A DNA stretch of 64,000 nucleotides from contig JAJQHJ010000003.1 of assembly GCA_021199795.1 (NCBI GenBank), positions 310,001-374,000 on the forward strand, written 5' to 3'. This document shows positions 46,887-55,377 of the stretch, in pieces (positions within the stretch are counted from its first letter, which is position 1; every line of letters starts with the position of its first letter). The position numbers were made by a program, and so were the translations under genes. This DNA comes from Oscillospiraceae bacterium. Its GTDB lineage: Bacteria; Bacillota; Clostridia; Oscillospirales; Ruminococcaceae. The notes under the pieces are model-generated. The model searched no databases and was not told where the DNA came from. It saw only the letters and a program-made list of their open reading frames with translations.

Positions 46887-46915
46887 ATTATAACATGAAG
46901 ACCGCGAAATTGCAA
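46887..46915 (-). promoter_or_regulatory. Extended -10 promoter of the proline operon
   Basis: Minus strand: TTGCAA (complement of 46910-46915), 17 bases, TATAAT (complement of 46887-46892) preceded by TG plus one base. Confidence 0.8.
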
Positions 46916-47012
46916 TACATTATATTTGTTTGTGGTAATAATGACCAAAATGAAATCCATGATAACATGAAATTTCTATTACAAATTATTTTTCAAAATT
47001 GTCCCCAACCTG

Positions 47013-47041
47013 TTGACATTTTTCTTTCTATCGTGTACTGT
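47013..47041 (+). promoter_or_regulatory. Possible promoter of the purine permease gene
   Basis: TTGACA at 47013-47018 with TACTGT 17 bases downstream (47036-47041). The -35 is perfect, the -10 poor. The region 46916-47012 holds nothing else that I can identify. Confidence 0.35.
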
Positions 47042-47054
47042 ATATTGTGTGATG

Positions 47055-47104
47055 AGCTGATTACAATCAGCTGATAGCAATCAGGTGATCAGTTCGTTAA
47101 CGAA
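47055..47104 (+). promoter_or_regulatory. Palindromes and direct repeats in the permease leader
   Basis: AGCTGATT-AC-AATCAGCT (47055-47072) and the perfect palindrome TTCGTTAACGAA (47093-47104) flank two copies of CAATCAG(C/G)TGAT (47064-47075 and 47078-47089, 14-base spacing). They lie between the possible promoter and the start codon, so a repressor site or RNA structure is plausible. Confidence 0.45.
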
Positions 47105-47155
47105 AGCAGAAAAGGTTATAAAATCTTTCCTGTAAAACCGAAAGGATTGATAAAC

Positions 47156-48586
47156 ATGGAAAAACTTTTTAAGCTAAAGGAGAACGGCACAACAGTCAAA
47201 ACCGAAATCCTCGCCGGCTTGACCACGTTCATGACAATGGCTTATATCATTGCCCTGAACCCTAACTTGCTGACCAACTTCGGTGCTGAGGGTGCTGAAC
47301 TCTGGAACGGTGTATTCATGGCAACATGCCTTGCTTCCGGAATTGGCACGATATGTATGGCATTCTTAGCCAACAAGCCGTTTGCAATGGCTCCAGGCAT
47401 GGGTCTCAACAGTTTCTTTGCTGTAGTGGTAGCCAATATCGCTACTCTGGCGAGCTGTTCCTACCTCGAAGCATATCAGGCTGGTCTCTGCATAATCCTG
47501 ATTGAGGGCGTTATTTTCTTCTTCCTCTCTATCTTCAATGTCAGAGAAAAGATTGTTCAGGCTATTCCTGTTGGAATCAGAACCGCTATTGCACCTGCAA
47601 TCGGTCTTATGCTTCTTAATATCGGTTTCGGCTCAAACGTTGGCGTCTATGATGATGCCGGAAATTGCTATTATGTATTCAGCAATTTCTTCGGCTCCCT
47701 CACTCCATCTGTCCTCAAGGATTCAATGGTAGGCGACACAGCTTATCCGACAATGGTTCTTACTGTTGTCACCATCTTCATCGGTCTCTTCGCAATGATT
47801 ATACTGAAGCATTCCAATGTCAAGGCTAATGTCCTTTTAGGTATGCTCATCGGCTCTGTTGTATACTGGGCAGGAGAGGCAATTTTCCTGGGAGTCAATC
47901 CTTTTGCAAGCCTCGCAACAGCTTCATTCCTCCCCGCATTCGGTGATATGGCAGAAACCACACTCTTCAAATTCAATTTCTCGACCTTGTTCAACATCGG
48001 ATGGTTCACTGTTATTACTCTTATCATCACATTCTGCATGATCGACATGTTCGATACCATCGGAACTCTCGTTGGAACTGCTACCAGAGCTGGTATGGTT
48101 GATGAAGACGGCAATATGCCTCAGATGAAAGAAGCACTTCTTTCTGACTCAGTTGGTACTCTCGTTGGTTCCGTAACCGGTACTTCCACCGTTACAACTT
48201 TCGTTGAGTCAGCTTCTGGTGTTGAAGCAAGTGGAAGAACAGGTCTTACTGCACTGACAACAGGCATTCTCTTCCTTGCTTGCATTTTCTTAGCTCCGAT
48301 CGCTGCAATCATTCCTGCGGCTGCAACTTCATCCGCACTAATTTACGTCGGAATTCTTATGCTCTCAGGTCTTAAGAATCTTGACTTCAGCGACTTCTCT
48401 CAGCTTGCTCCTGCTGCAATCATGCTAATCGGTATGCCGATAACTGGCTCTATCGGTCACGCAATCGGCTTGGGTCTTATCACCTACACCGTTATCAAGC
48501 TCTGCACCGGAAAGTTCAAGGAAGTTTCCTGGCTGACAATTGTAATTTCGCTTATATTCCTTATTAAATTCTTTGTTGTAGCATAA
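47156..48586 (+). CDS. NCS2-family purine permease (AzgA/PbuG-like)
   Basis: Proton-coupled uptake of purine bases such as guanine, hypoxanthine or adenine. The 476 residues have about 12 to 14 membrane helices. The N-terminus carries TEILAGLTTFMTMAYIIALNP, typical of the AzgA-type group, followed by FAMAPGMGLNSFF, and the substrate region with GTSTVTTFVESASGVEASGRTGL. ATG 47156 has AAAGGA upstream; the TTG at 47147 sits in that site. Its leader holds palindromes but no recognisable purine riboswitch. A terminator follows at 48613. Confidence 0.92.
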   Translation: MEKLFKLKENGTTVKTEILAGLTTFMTMAYIIALNPNLLTNFGAEGAELWNGVFMATCLASGIGTICMAFLANKPFAMAPGMGLNSFFAVVVANIATLASCSYLEAYQAGLCIILIEGVIFFFLSIFNVREKIVQAIPVGIRTAIAPAIGLMLLNIGFGSNVGVYDDAGNCYYVFSNFFGSLTPSVLKDSMVGDTAYPTMVLTVVTIFIGLFAMIILKHSNVKANVLLGMLIGSVVYWAGEAIFLGVNPFASLATASFLPAFGDMAETTLFKFNFSTLFNIGWFTVITLIITFCMIDMFDTIGTLVGTATRAGMVDEDGNMPQMKEALLSDSVGTLVGSVTGTSTVTTFVESASGVEASGRTGLTALTTGILFLACIFLAPIAAIIPAAATSSALIYVGILMLSGLKNLDFSDFSQLAPAAIMLIGMPITGSIGHAIGLGLITYTVIKLCTGKFKEVSWLTIVISLIFLIKFFVVA

Positions 48587-48612
48587 TCCACCTTTCTATA
48601 TTTTTCTGAAAG

Positions 48613-48638
48613 ATCGTCGGTAATAACCGGCGATTTTT
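48613..48638 (+). terminator. Rho-independent terminator after the purine permease
   Basis: ATCGTCGGT (48613-48621) pairs with ACCGGCGAT (48626-48634), one G-U pair, followed by TTTT. Confidence 0.87.
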
Positions 48639-48678
48639 CTTTCTCAGAATAAATCAATAACTATCTCAGCTTTTGCAA

Positions 48679-48707
48679 TTGACATTAAACGCTTTATGTG
48701 CTAACAT
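48679..48707 (+). promoter_or_regulatory. Extended -10 promoter of the GH30 gene
   Basis: TTGACA at 48679-48684, 17 bases, TAACAT at 48702-48707 with TG plus one base directly before it. Confidence 0.65.
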
Positions 48708-48738
48708 AATAGTAGATACTACTTAGGGAGGCAACAAC

Positions 48739-50340
48739 ATGCGAAAAATATCAAGAGCTCTTTCTCTTTTTATTGTAATAATTATATCGCTGACTGCAAT
48801 GAGCGTTGAAGTTCTTGCAGATATTTCAGTTACTATCGATATTGATTCAACATATCAGACAATAGATGGCTTCGGTGCATCTTACACATGGTATGGGGAT
48901 TGGCTGACAACAAATGTAAACGCCGAAACCGGTTATGACTGGATTTTCAATGATACCGAGTTCAACATTCTTAGATTCAGAGATCTGAATCATGTCGGTG
49001 ACGAATATCAGACAGCTCTTGATGGTTATCAGGCATACTATTCCTACTATTCCGCAGCTGTTGAAAGGGGAATAGAGCCCATAGTTCTTGTGACCAGCTG
49101 GGGACAGTATGACAGAAACCTTGATTTTGTGGCTTTCACTGAACTTGACGACAACGGCTATTCCTACTATACTCTCGCCAAAGACGAGAATGGCGAGTAT
49201 ATGTATGATGAGCTTGCTCAGTTCTGTGTCGAGTCTGTTCAGCTTTTCTTTGATGCCGGAATCCCTGTTGACTACTTTTCAATCTCGAATGAAACTGAGC
49301 TTCAAGGCTTACAGATCGACGAAAACGGCAATGCAAGAGACGAAGCTGGCTTCTATTTCGGCACAGATGAGGACGAATACCACTGTGCATACTGGAAAGC
49401 TCACCTTGCAGTCTATGAAGCATTTCAGGAAGCTTTCGGCGAATATGCTCCCAGCATAACAGGAGCCGAAGTTATGGCAGATACAGCGTCAAGGCTTGAG
49501 GCATATATAACTCCTCTTATCGAAAACGGAGGCGCAGACACCTTTGAAGTAATTGCACACCACCTTTATGGCAGTCAGAACACGCCGTCATCATATTCTG
49601 ATGTCGCTGATCTGTACTATGGTGATTACACCCTCTGGCAGACAGAGTGGTATACCAATGATTACATAACCCACGCCGAGAAGATGGCAAATGAATTTAT
49701 CTACGAGGGGATAAGTGCGTATCTTTACTGGAATGGAGTATGGATTGCCGATACAGGCAACTGCCTTATCGAGATTGACAGCTCAAGCGAGAATGCCAGT
49801 ATATCCAGAAACGGCAACCATTATATCATGATGCACTTCTCAAAATACGTCAAAAGTGGATACAAGAGAGTGGATGTAGAGAACGATTCCGATTCCATAA
49901 TAGTTGCGTTCAAATCTCCTGATGATTCAAGGCTTGTAGTCATAGTTGTCAATAACACTGATGAAGACGATGAGATCACATTCGATTTAGGAGATGTCAC
50001 CATAAACGATTCATTCGGATATCAGACAGTAGGAAATGAAAATCGTTTCAAGTACTCCTATTGGAATGAAGTTACATACTCAGAAGTGAGAAACTATATT
50101 CCTTCGCTGAGTGTAACTACTTTCGTTATTGATATGCCCGCCGACCCCAATTATGTTGAGGTTGCGGCTGAAAAGACAGTAAACCCGTTTGTAAAAACGC
50201 AGTCAGACAACGAAGTAGATGTATATATGATTGTAGTAATCATTCTTGCCGTTGTAGCAGTGGTTGTTGTAGCCATAGTTCTTATTGTTCCTACCAAGAA
50301 AAAGAAAGCCAATACAGCGGACGGTAGCAATAAAGAATAA
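48739..50340 (+). CDS. Surface-anchored GH30 glycosidase, probable xylanase
   Basis: A 533-residue exported family 30 glycoside hydrolase. A signal peptide (about 1-28) precedes the TIM barrel (about 30-370), starting with YQTIDGFGASYTW, the family hallmark. The acid/base is Glu185 in SISNETELQG and the nucleophile Glu303 in WQTEWYTND. A side beta-sandwich follows to about 480. A C-terminal helix (about 497-518) and lysine-rich tail fix it to the outer face of the membrane, which is unusual for secreted xylanases. Glucuronoxylanase or endo-beta-1,6-type specificity cannot be told. It fits upstream of the intracellular GH39 and GH3 enzymes. Confidence 0.9.
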   Translation: MRKISRALSLFIVIIISLTAMSVEVLADISVTIDIDSTYQTIDGFGASYTWYGDWLTTNVNAETGYDWIFNDTEFNILRFRDLNHVGDEYQTALDGYQAYYSYYSAAVERGIEPIVLVTSWGQYDRNLDFVAFTELDDNGYSYYTLAKDENGEYMYDELAQFCVESVQLFFDAGIPVDYFSISNETELQGLQIDENGNARDEAGFYFGTDEDEYHCAYWKAHLAVYEAFQEAFGEYAPSITGAEVMADTASRLEAYITPLIENGGADTFEVIAHHLYGSQNTPSSYSDVADLYYGDYTLWQTEWYTNDYITHAEKMANEFIYEGISAYLYWNGVWIADTGNCLIEIDSSSENASISRNGNHYIMMHFSKYVKSGYKRVDVENDSDSIIVAFKSPDDSRLVVIVVNNTDEDDEITFDLGDVTINDSFGYQTVGNENRFKYSYWNEVTYSEVRNYIPSLSVTTFVIDMPADPNYVEVAAEKTVNPFVKTQSDNEVDVYMIVVIILAVVAVVVVAIVLIVPTKKKKANTADGSNKE

Positions 50341-50346
50341 TTCCAG

Positions 50347-50378
50347 ATCAGTCACAGTAAAATGTGGCTGATTTTTTT
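50347..50378 (+). terminator. Rho-independent terminator after the GH30 gene
   Basis: ATCAGTCACA (50347-50356) pairs with TGTGGCTGAT (50363-50372), one G-U pair, followed by TTTTTT. Confidence 0.9.
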
Positions 50379-50396
50379 GAAAAAAATTTTTTCTGG

Positions 50397-50427
50397 ATGC
50401 AATAATCAGGGAGTCTGATGTGTATTA
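50397..50427 (+). promoter_or_regulatory. ECF-type promoter candidate, copy 2
   Basis: ATGCAATAATC (50397-50407), 12 bases, GTGTATTA (50420-50427), preceded by AAAAAAATTTTTTC. It is identical in both blocks and spacing to 40243-40273; the 12 bases between differ. Transcription would begin about 130 bases before the ABC gene. Confidence 0.65.
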
Positions 50428-50471
50428 GTTATGCAGATGTGAAAACGGCAGAATTACTGCTCCACACAATT

Positions 50472-50532
50472 ATTAAGATTTCATTAAGATTCGCCCGAGA
50501 ATCTTGAAATAGATTGGAAAATACTATATAAT
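50472..50532 (+). promoter_or_regulatory. Response-regulator box and sigma-A promoter of the export operon
   Basis: ATTAAGATT is repeated directly at 50472-50480 and 50483-50491, an 11-base period typical of OmpR/PhoB-family regulators. The -35 TTGAAA follows at 50504-50509, then 17 bases and TATAAT at 50527-50532. Confidence 0.65.
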
Positions 50533-50566
50533 GTTAGCAGCTTAGGAAGAAAGGAAGGAACAAAGT

Positions 50567-51445
50567 ATGGATGAATCTTTCAACTTCAACCTGCGTGAAG
50601 TATCTACGAATACTCCAGATAAAATTGCCGAATTAGCAATAAAGCAAAAACAGGCAACAGAAGCAGCTGAAAAGCCTGCTGAGAGTGAAGCAAAGAAGCC
50701 GGCAATAGTAATCCAGGATCTATCAAAAGTCTTTGTAATTGGAAAAGAAAAAGTGAGAGCTTTATATAACGTAAACCTGACTATCTACGAAGACGAAATA
50801 GTCTGCCTCCTGGGAACGTCCGGCTCCGGAAAATCGACTCTTCTGAATCTAATGGCAGGGCTTGAAAAGCCCACGAAAGGCTCTGTTACCATATTCGGCG
50901 AACGGGTAGACAAGATGAGCGAGCGCAAACTTGCCGTGTTCCGGCAGAAGAACATGGGCTTTGTGTTCCAGTCATATAATCTTCTGCCAACTCAGAACGC
51001 CATCGACAATGTCAGTATGCCTTTAGCATTTGCTGGTGTCAAGCGAAAAGTCAGAACAAAACAGGCAAAAGAAATGCTCCGGCTTGTCGGACTGGGGAAG
51101 CGAATGAAACACAAACCCACCCAGATGTCCGGCGGTCAGCAGCAACGTGTTGGTATCGCAAGAGCATTTGTCGCAAAGCCTAAGATAGTTTTTGCCGATG
51201 AGCCCACAGGAAACCTCGACACTAGAACAACAATCGAGGTTATGGAAATGATGGTTTCAATGTCACGTGAAAATCACCAGACCCTAGTTATAGTAACCCA
51301 TGACGTTGAGATTGCAGCATACGCCGATAAAATCTACCACATAACCGACGGAATAATCTCCGCTGTTGAAGATAACCGTTCCAAGCAGATAGCAGTTGGA
51401 TCCACGGAAGCCTCAGATATAATCAAGGCTGCCGAGTCAGTGTAA
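50567..51445 (+). CDS. MacB/LolD-type ABC transporter ATP-binding protein
   Basis: Cytoplasmic ATPase of a MacB-type exporter, 292 residues. It has an unusual N-terminal extension of about 45 residues rich in Ala, Glu and Lys before the NBD, then a short C-terminal tail. Motifs are Walker A GTSGSGKST, Q-loop FVFQSYNLL, signature MSGGQQQRVGIARA, Walker B IVFADEPTGNLD and the switch VTHD, all intact. ATG 50567 has AGGAAGGAAC upstream. It is the first gene of a three-gene operon with a surface protein and an FtsX permease, controlled by two different promoter types. Confidence 0.92.
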   Translation: MDESFNFNLREVSTNTPDKIAELAIKQKQATEAAEKPAESEAKKPAIVIQDLSKVFVIGKEKVRALYNVNLTIYEDEIVCLLGTSGSGKSTLLNLMAGLEKPTKGSVTIFGERVDKMSERKLAVFRQKNMGFVFQSYNLLPTQNAIDNVSMPLAFAGVKRKVRTKQAKEMLRLVGLGKRMKHKPTQMSGGQQQRVGIARAFVAKPKIVFADEPTGNLDTRTTIEVMEMMVSMSRENHQTLVIVTHDVEIAAYADKIYHITDGIISAVEDNRSKQIAVGSTEASDIIKAAESV

Positions 51446-51470
51446 GTAAGCAAAGAAAGGACATTACACC

Positions 51471-53330
51471 ATGAAAAAGATAATAAGCATCATGCTCAGC
51501 CTTTTACTCGTAATGAGCATTCTCCCCCTTGGAGTATTTGCAGATGATGAAAGCGATGACTCCACAGCAAGCAATACTCCCACAATCACCACTACATACG
51601 GAGTAACCATCCAGAATCCCACAGTCAGCAGTCAGTCTATAAATGCTGGTGATACATTCACTATTGGATTCACTCTCAACAGTAATTCCATCGTGAACTA
51701 CGAATACACCACCGGTTCTTACAGCTACGCCTCATGGGACTCAACAGCTCAGGTAACAGCCTCTATTTCAGGAACTGGCTTCAGCTTCTCCGGATATCTT
51801 GCCGAACAGGATCTCCACAGCGGCTACAACACAGTGACCGTTCTTTCGGACAGCTCACTTGAGTCAGGCAGATATCAGATCACATTGACAGTTACATGCA
51901 CTTCAAAGTCCGGTTCAGTTGTCTCAGATTCAAGAACGTTCAATATTGACGTCGAATCATCCGAAGTAATTCTTGATGAAGACGATGATGCCCCGAGCTT
52001 CTCTCTGACAGGTGCATCCATTCCTGAGGGCAAAGGAAAGTCGAATCTTTCGACCAATCTTACACTCAGCTTCCAGAACAACACCGGCTACACTGCTAAA
52101 AATGTTAAAGTAGTGCTTTCAAGCCTCGGAGGTCTGGTTCTCAATACATATACTGACACAGTCGATTGCGGAACAGTTAACGGCGGAAGCACCATAACAG
52201 CATCTTTCCCGGTTGTATTCCCGGAATATCCGTCAGCTCAGCACACTCTTCAGGCAACAGTAACCTACACCGACAACAGCGGCAATGAGCACACAGAGAC
52301 TTTCAATATCTACTTAAGAGCAACCGAAAAGTCGGAAGATACAACTGAAACTACCACTGAAAAATCTCTTGAACCCAAGGTTATCGTTTTCGGCTATACT
52401 CTTGACGTCGACACAGTTGAATCCGGCGAAGAGTTTACACTCACATTCACTCTCCGCAACACCAGCCATGACAAGGCTATCAAGAACATGACCGTAGATG
52501 TCGAAACTGCAAGCAGCAGTAACTCTACCACCAGCACAAATATCTTCTCTGCCATTGACGGCACAACTTCATTCTATACAGAAGAAATTCCAACTGATGG
52601 CGAAATGGAGTATTCAATAGCATTAAAAACCAGTGCCACTGCCGGCGCAGGTACATATCCGATTACAATCAGATACGACTTCGAGTATGACAACGGCACA
52701 AACTACTCTGCAAGCAGCAATTCGATCACAATCAATCTTCAAGTTTCACAGGCTATCAAATTTGAGCTTATGGAGTGGGAGCCCCCGACGGAGTGCTATG
52801 GCTCACAGGGCTGCAGCATTTACTTCCAGTTCTTCAATAAATCCAAGACCGCAATGAGCAGCCTCACAATCGGAGTCGGCGGAGACTTCTACATGGCTAC
52901 CGAATATTACGGCTCCCTCAGCGCATCAAGCTATGACTATTTCAGCGGCATGATTTACCCGAACGACCCTGACGCAGTAGGGGAGACCAAGACAGCAGTT
53001 CTCACGTTCTCATTCGAGGATGAATCAGGAGCTGAGCATACCCTTGAATACGAATTCGATGTCCTCATCTGTGAAGAGCAGGATACAACTTACTTCGATG
53101 ATTCGAGCTATATGGGCGATGATTACTACTTTGACGATGATTTCTCCGTAGATGTCAGTGGAGGCAACGTGTCTGAAAGCAGCATGAGCAATGTTGCAAA
53201 GATTGCAATCGGCGTCGGTGCGGGCGTTGTAGTAGTTGTGATAATAGTTGTAGTAGTCCTGGTTATCAGGAACAAGAAAAAGAAAGCTCTTCTTGACGGT
53301 CTTGATGACGATGATGACGACGATGAATAA
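51471..53330 (+). CDS. Anchored extracellular adaptor with Ig-like (NEW3/COG1361) domains
   Basis: A 619-residue exported protein between the ATPase and permease genes. A signal peptide (about 1-25, ending VFADD) comes first. The body has three or four beta-sandwich repeats, each with the pattern seen in SQSINAGDTFTIGFTLNSNS and VESGEEFTLTFTLRN, typical of NEW3/CARDB or S-layer-related domains. A C-terminal helix (about 580-605) and a KKKK stop-transfer end in a short aspartate-rich tail. It stands where a MacA-type membrane fusion protein would be expected but has no MacA-like coiled-coil hairpin or lipoyl motif, so it may be a Gram-positive replacement. Confidence 0.8.
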   Translation: MKKIISIMLSLLLVMSILPLGVFADDESDDSTASNTPTITTTYGVTIQNPTVSSQSINAGDTFTIGFTLNSNSIVNYEYTTGSYSYASWDSTAQVTASISGTGFSFSGYLAEQDLHSGYNTVTVLSDSSLESGRYQITLTVTCTSKSGSVVSDSRTFNIDVESSEVILDEDDDAPSFSLTGASIPEGKGKSNLSTNLTLSFQNNTGYTAKNVKVVLSSLGGLVLNTYTDTVDCGTVNGGSTITASFPVVFPEYPSAQHTLQATVTYTDNSGNEHTETFNIYLRATEKSEDTTETTTEKSLEPKVIVFGYTLDVDTVESGEEFTLTFTLRNTSHDKAIKNMTVDVETASSSNSTTSTNIFSAIDGTTSFYTEEIPTDGEMEYSIALKTSATAGAGTYPITIRYDFEYDNGTNYSASSNSITINLQVSQAIKFELMEWEPPTECYGSQGCSIYFQFFNKSKTAMSSLTIGVGGDFYMATEYYGSLSASSYDYFSGMIYPNDPDAVGETKTAVLTFSFEDESGAEHTLEYEFDVLICEEQDTTYFDDSSYMGDDYYFDDDFSVDVSGGNVSESSMSNVAKIAIGVGAGVVVVVIIVVVVLVIRNKKKKALLDGLDDDDDDDE

Positions 53331-53365
53331 ATTCCGCTTTTCCCTATAAGGAGGGATGACTGATT

Positions 53366-54778
53366 ATGAGAAAAACGGATATCATTAGATTTGCCTTTTC
53401 CAACTTTTTAAGACGTAAAGCCAGAAGTATGCTCACCGTACTCGGAGTTGTAATCGGCACGGCGGCAGTCGTTATAATGCTTTCGATAGGCATTGGTATG
53501 AACAAGGGCTTTGAAGACCAGATAAGCTCCTATTCAAACCTTAAACAGATAACCATCTATTCCTATGGCGGTTCGTATCAGTATGATGAAGACAGCGGTA
53601 TGTATGTCTACACCGAATCGAATGTAGTCCTTGACAACATCGCCATCGAAGAAATAAGCGAAATAGACCATGTTCAGGTAGTTTCCCCGTATTATTACTA
53701 CTGGGGATACCTGATAATGGACAACACCGAAAAATGCTCTTCAATGTCGATTATAGGTATAGATGCTGCTTCAATGGCAGATATGGGTTTTGAAATACTC
53801 TATGGCAGACTTCTTGATGAAAGTGACATTGGAACAACAAACTTTGTCATGACCTATGCTATGCCGTTCTACTTCTACACCATGCGTGAAGAAGACGAAA
53901 TCTGGTGGAAGACAATTACAGAAGACGACGAACTGCCTTTCAATCCGGTAGGAAATAACCACACATTCCAGTTTACATGGTATTGGTCCTATGGCGAAAG
54001 CGCAGTTGACACCTCCAAGCCCAAGATTAATCTTATAGATGGCACTTGTGTCGGTATACTTGCATATAACGAAAGCGGTAACTATGAGACCTATGCCTAT
54101 ATGGACGTAAACGGCGTTTTCAGTCTCGCTCTTGAGTTTGAGGAAAACCAAGCAAAATATTATGGCTATGAATACACACCAACAGAAATAGAAAGCACCG
54201 AGGACAACCGTCAGAATATCTACGATCGGGCAATCGTCCTGGTTGAAGATTCAAAGTATGTTCAGGGCGTGGAAGCCAAGCTCAATGAAATGGGCTATGA
54301 AACCTATTCTTCGATGGAATACCTGACACAGCTTCAGGATCAGACCAAGTTTTTAAGAGCTATCCTGGGTGCTATAGGTGTTGTAGCGTTCATTGTAGCA
54401 GCTATCAGTATAGCCAACACAATGGTAATGTCAATCTACGAAAGAACGAGAGAGATAGGCATTATGAAAGTTCTCGGCTGCAAGCTTTCCGATATTCGCG
54501 GAATGTTTCTTATCGAAGCCGGAATCATAGGTGCTGTCGGAGGAGTTTTGGGCGTCATATTCAGTTACGGAGCGTCAACAGCTGTAAACTACCTTGCAAG
54601 CAAAGGCGGAATGTCTATGCTCGGAATAGACGCTTCAACCTCTGCACTCTCTGTAATTCCGCCATGGCTTGATGGTGTTGCGGTGCTATTGGCAATTGCA
54701 GTAGGTATAGTCTCAGGACTTTATCCTGCAATCAGAGCAACAAGGCTTTCGGCACTTAAAGCCATAAAGAACGAATAA
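53366..54778 (+). CDS. MacB-type FtsX permease
   Basis: A 470-residue ABC permease. An N-terminal helix (about 18-45, MLTVLGVVIGTAAVVIML) is followed by a large extracellular MacB domain (about 50-330) and the FtsX block of three helices near the C-terminus, with TREIGIMKVLGCKLSDIRGMFLIEAG as the ATPase-coupling loop. It ends with ATRLSALKAIKNE, the usual C-terminal motif. ATG 53366 has AAGGAGGG upstream. It completes the ATPase-adaptor-permease operon, probably exporting peptides, lipids or lipoproteins or responding to antimicrobials (inference from family). Confidence 0.92.
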   Translation: MRKTDIIRFAFSNFLRRKARSMLTVLGVVIGTAAVVIMLSIGIGMNKGFEDQISSYSNLKQITIYSYGGSYQYDEDSGMYVYTESNVVLDNIAIEEISEIDHVQVVSPYYYYWGYLIMDNTEKCSSMSIIGIDAASMADMGFEILYGRLLDESDIGTTNFVMTYAMPFYFYTMREEDEIWWKTITEDDELPFNPVGNNHTFQFTWYWSYGESAVDTSKPKINLIDGTCVGILAYNESGNYETYAYMDVNGVFSLALEFEENQAKYYGYEYTPTEIESTEDNRQNIYDRAIVLVEDSKYVQGVEAKLNEMGYETYSSMEYLTQLQDQTKFLRAILGAIGVVAFIVAAISIANTMVMSIYERTREIGIMKVLGCKLSDIRGMFLIEAGIIGAVGGVLGVIFSYGASTAVNYLASKGGMSMLGIDASTSALSVIPPWLDGVAVLLAIAVGIVSGLYPAIRATRLSALKAIKNE

Positions 54779-54816
54779 TTTTGCTAGTCAGAGTCAGTAC
54801 CTCTATCCATATATGT

Positions 54817-54848
54817 TTGCCGCACGGGTCATCCACTCCGTGCGGCAA
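54817..54848 (+). terminator. Hairpin after the MacB-like operon
   Basis: TTGCCGCACGG (54817-54827) pairs perfectly with CCGTGCGGCAA (54838-54848); followed by TCTATTTC, a weak U-tract. Confidence 0.7.
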
Positions 54849-54878
54849 TCTATTTCAGAAGATTTTTATAAAAAGCGA

Positions 54879-54907
54879 TTGAAAACCTACTGAATATATG
54901 TTATTAT
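54879..54907 (+). promoter_or_regulatory. Sigma-A promoter of the Rrf2 gene
   Basis: TTGAAA at 54879-54884, 17 bases, TATTAT at 54902-54907. The spacer starts with ACCTAC, a half-site like that in the cysK dyad. Confidence 0.7.
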
Positions 54908-54938
54908 TAGAGTATCAAAAATACAGGTGGTACAGACT

Positions 54939-55358
54939 ATGAAAATATCGACAAAAGGCAGATATGCTCTTAGAATGCTGGTTGATCTTGCTGAGAATCA
55001 GGGCGACGGCTACGTTTCACTAAAAGATATTGCCGAGAGACAGGATATATCTAAAAAATATCTTGAACAGATAGTTCCGGCATTCAACGGCTCAGATATC
55101 CTAAGAACCAACAGGGGGTATCAGGGAGGTTACAGGCTTTCACGCTTGCCGGAGGAATACACAGTTGGCGAAATACTCAGACTTACCGAGGGTAGCCTTG
55201 CGCCTGTATCCTGCCTTGAATGTAATCCAATAGAATGTAAGCGCAAAGACATGTGCCCAACACTTCCTGTATGGCAAGGATTATACAAGGCAATAACCGA
55301 CTATCTTGACAACATCACACTACAAGACATTATGAATAACGAAAACCGCCTGTCGTAA
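54939..55358 (+). CDS. Rrf2/IscR-family transcriptional regulator
   Basis: A 139-residue winged-helix regulator. MKISTKGRYALRMLVDLA and the helix-turn-helix with DISKKYLEQI and NRGYQGGYRLSR are typical. Four cysteines (Cys92, 95, 100, 106) stand where IscR-like members bind a [2Fe-2S] cluster, so iron-sulfur sensing is possible. CymR-type members instead sense cysteine through CysK. The start is ATG 54939 with CAGGTGG upstream; the GTG 54927 overlaps that site. It faces cysK tail to tail, and a dyad at the cysK start may be its operator. Confidence 0.9.
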   Translation: MKISTKGRYALRMLVDLAENQGDGYVSLKDIAERQDISKKYLEQIVPAFNGSDILRTNRGYQGGYRLSRLPEEYTVGEILRLTEGSLAPVSCLECNPIECKRKDMCPTLPVWQGLYKAITDYLDNITLQDIMNNENRLS

Positions 55359-55375
55359 ACAGCAGACGGTTTTTA
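55343..55375. terminator. Bidirectional terminator between Rrf2 gene and cysK
   Basis: AAAACCGCCTG (55343-55353) pairs with CAGACGGTTTT (55364-55374) with one mismatch. It includes the last codons of the Rrf2 gene and lies just past the cysK stop. Confidence 0.8.
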
Positions 55376-55377
55376 AA

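Noticed and set aside
46916..47155. Purine riboswitch before the NCS2 permease
   Set aside because: The conserved TATA...CTACC...CCGTAAA core pattern is absent.
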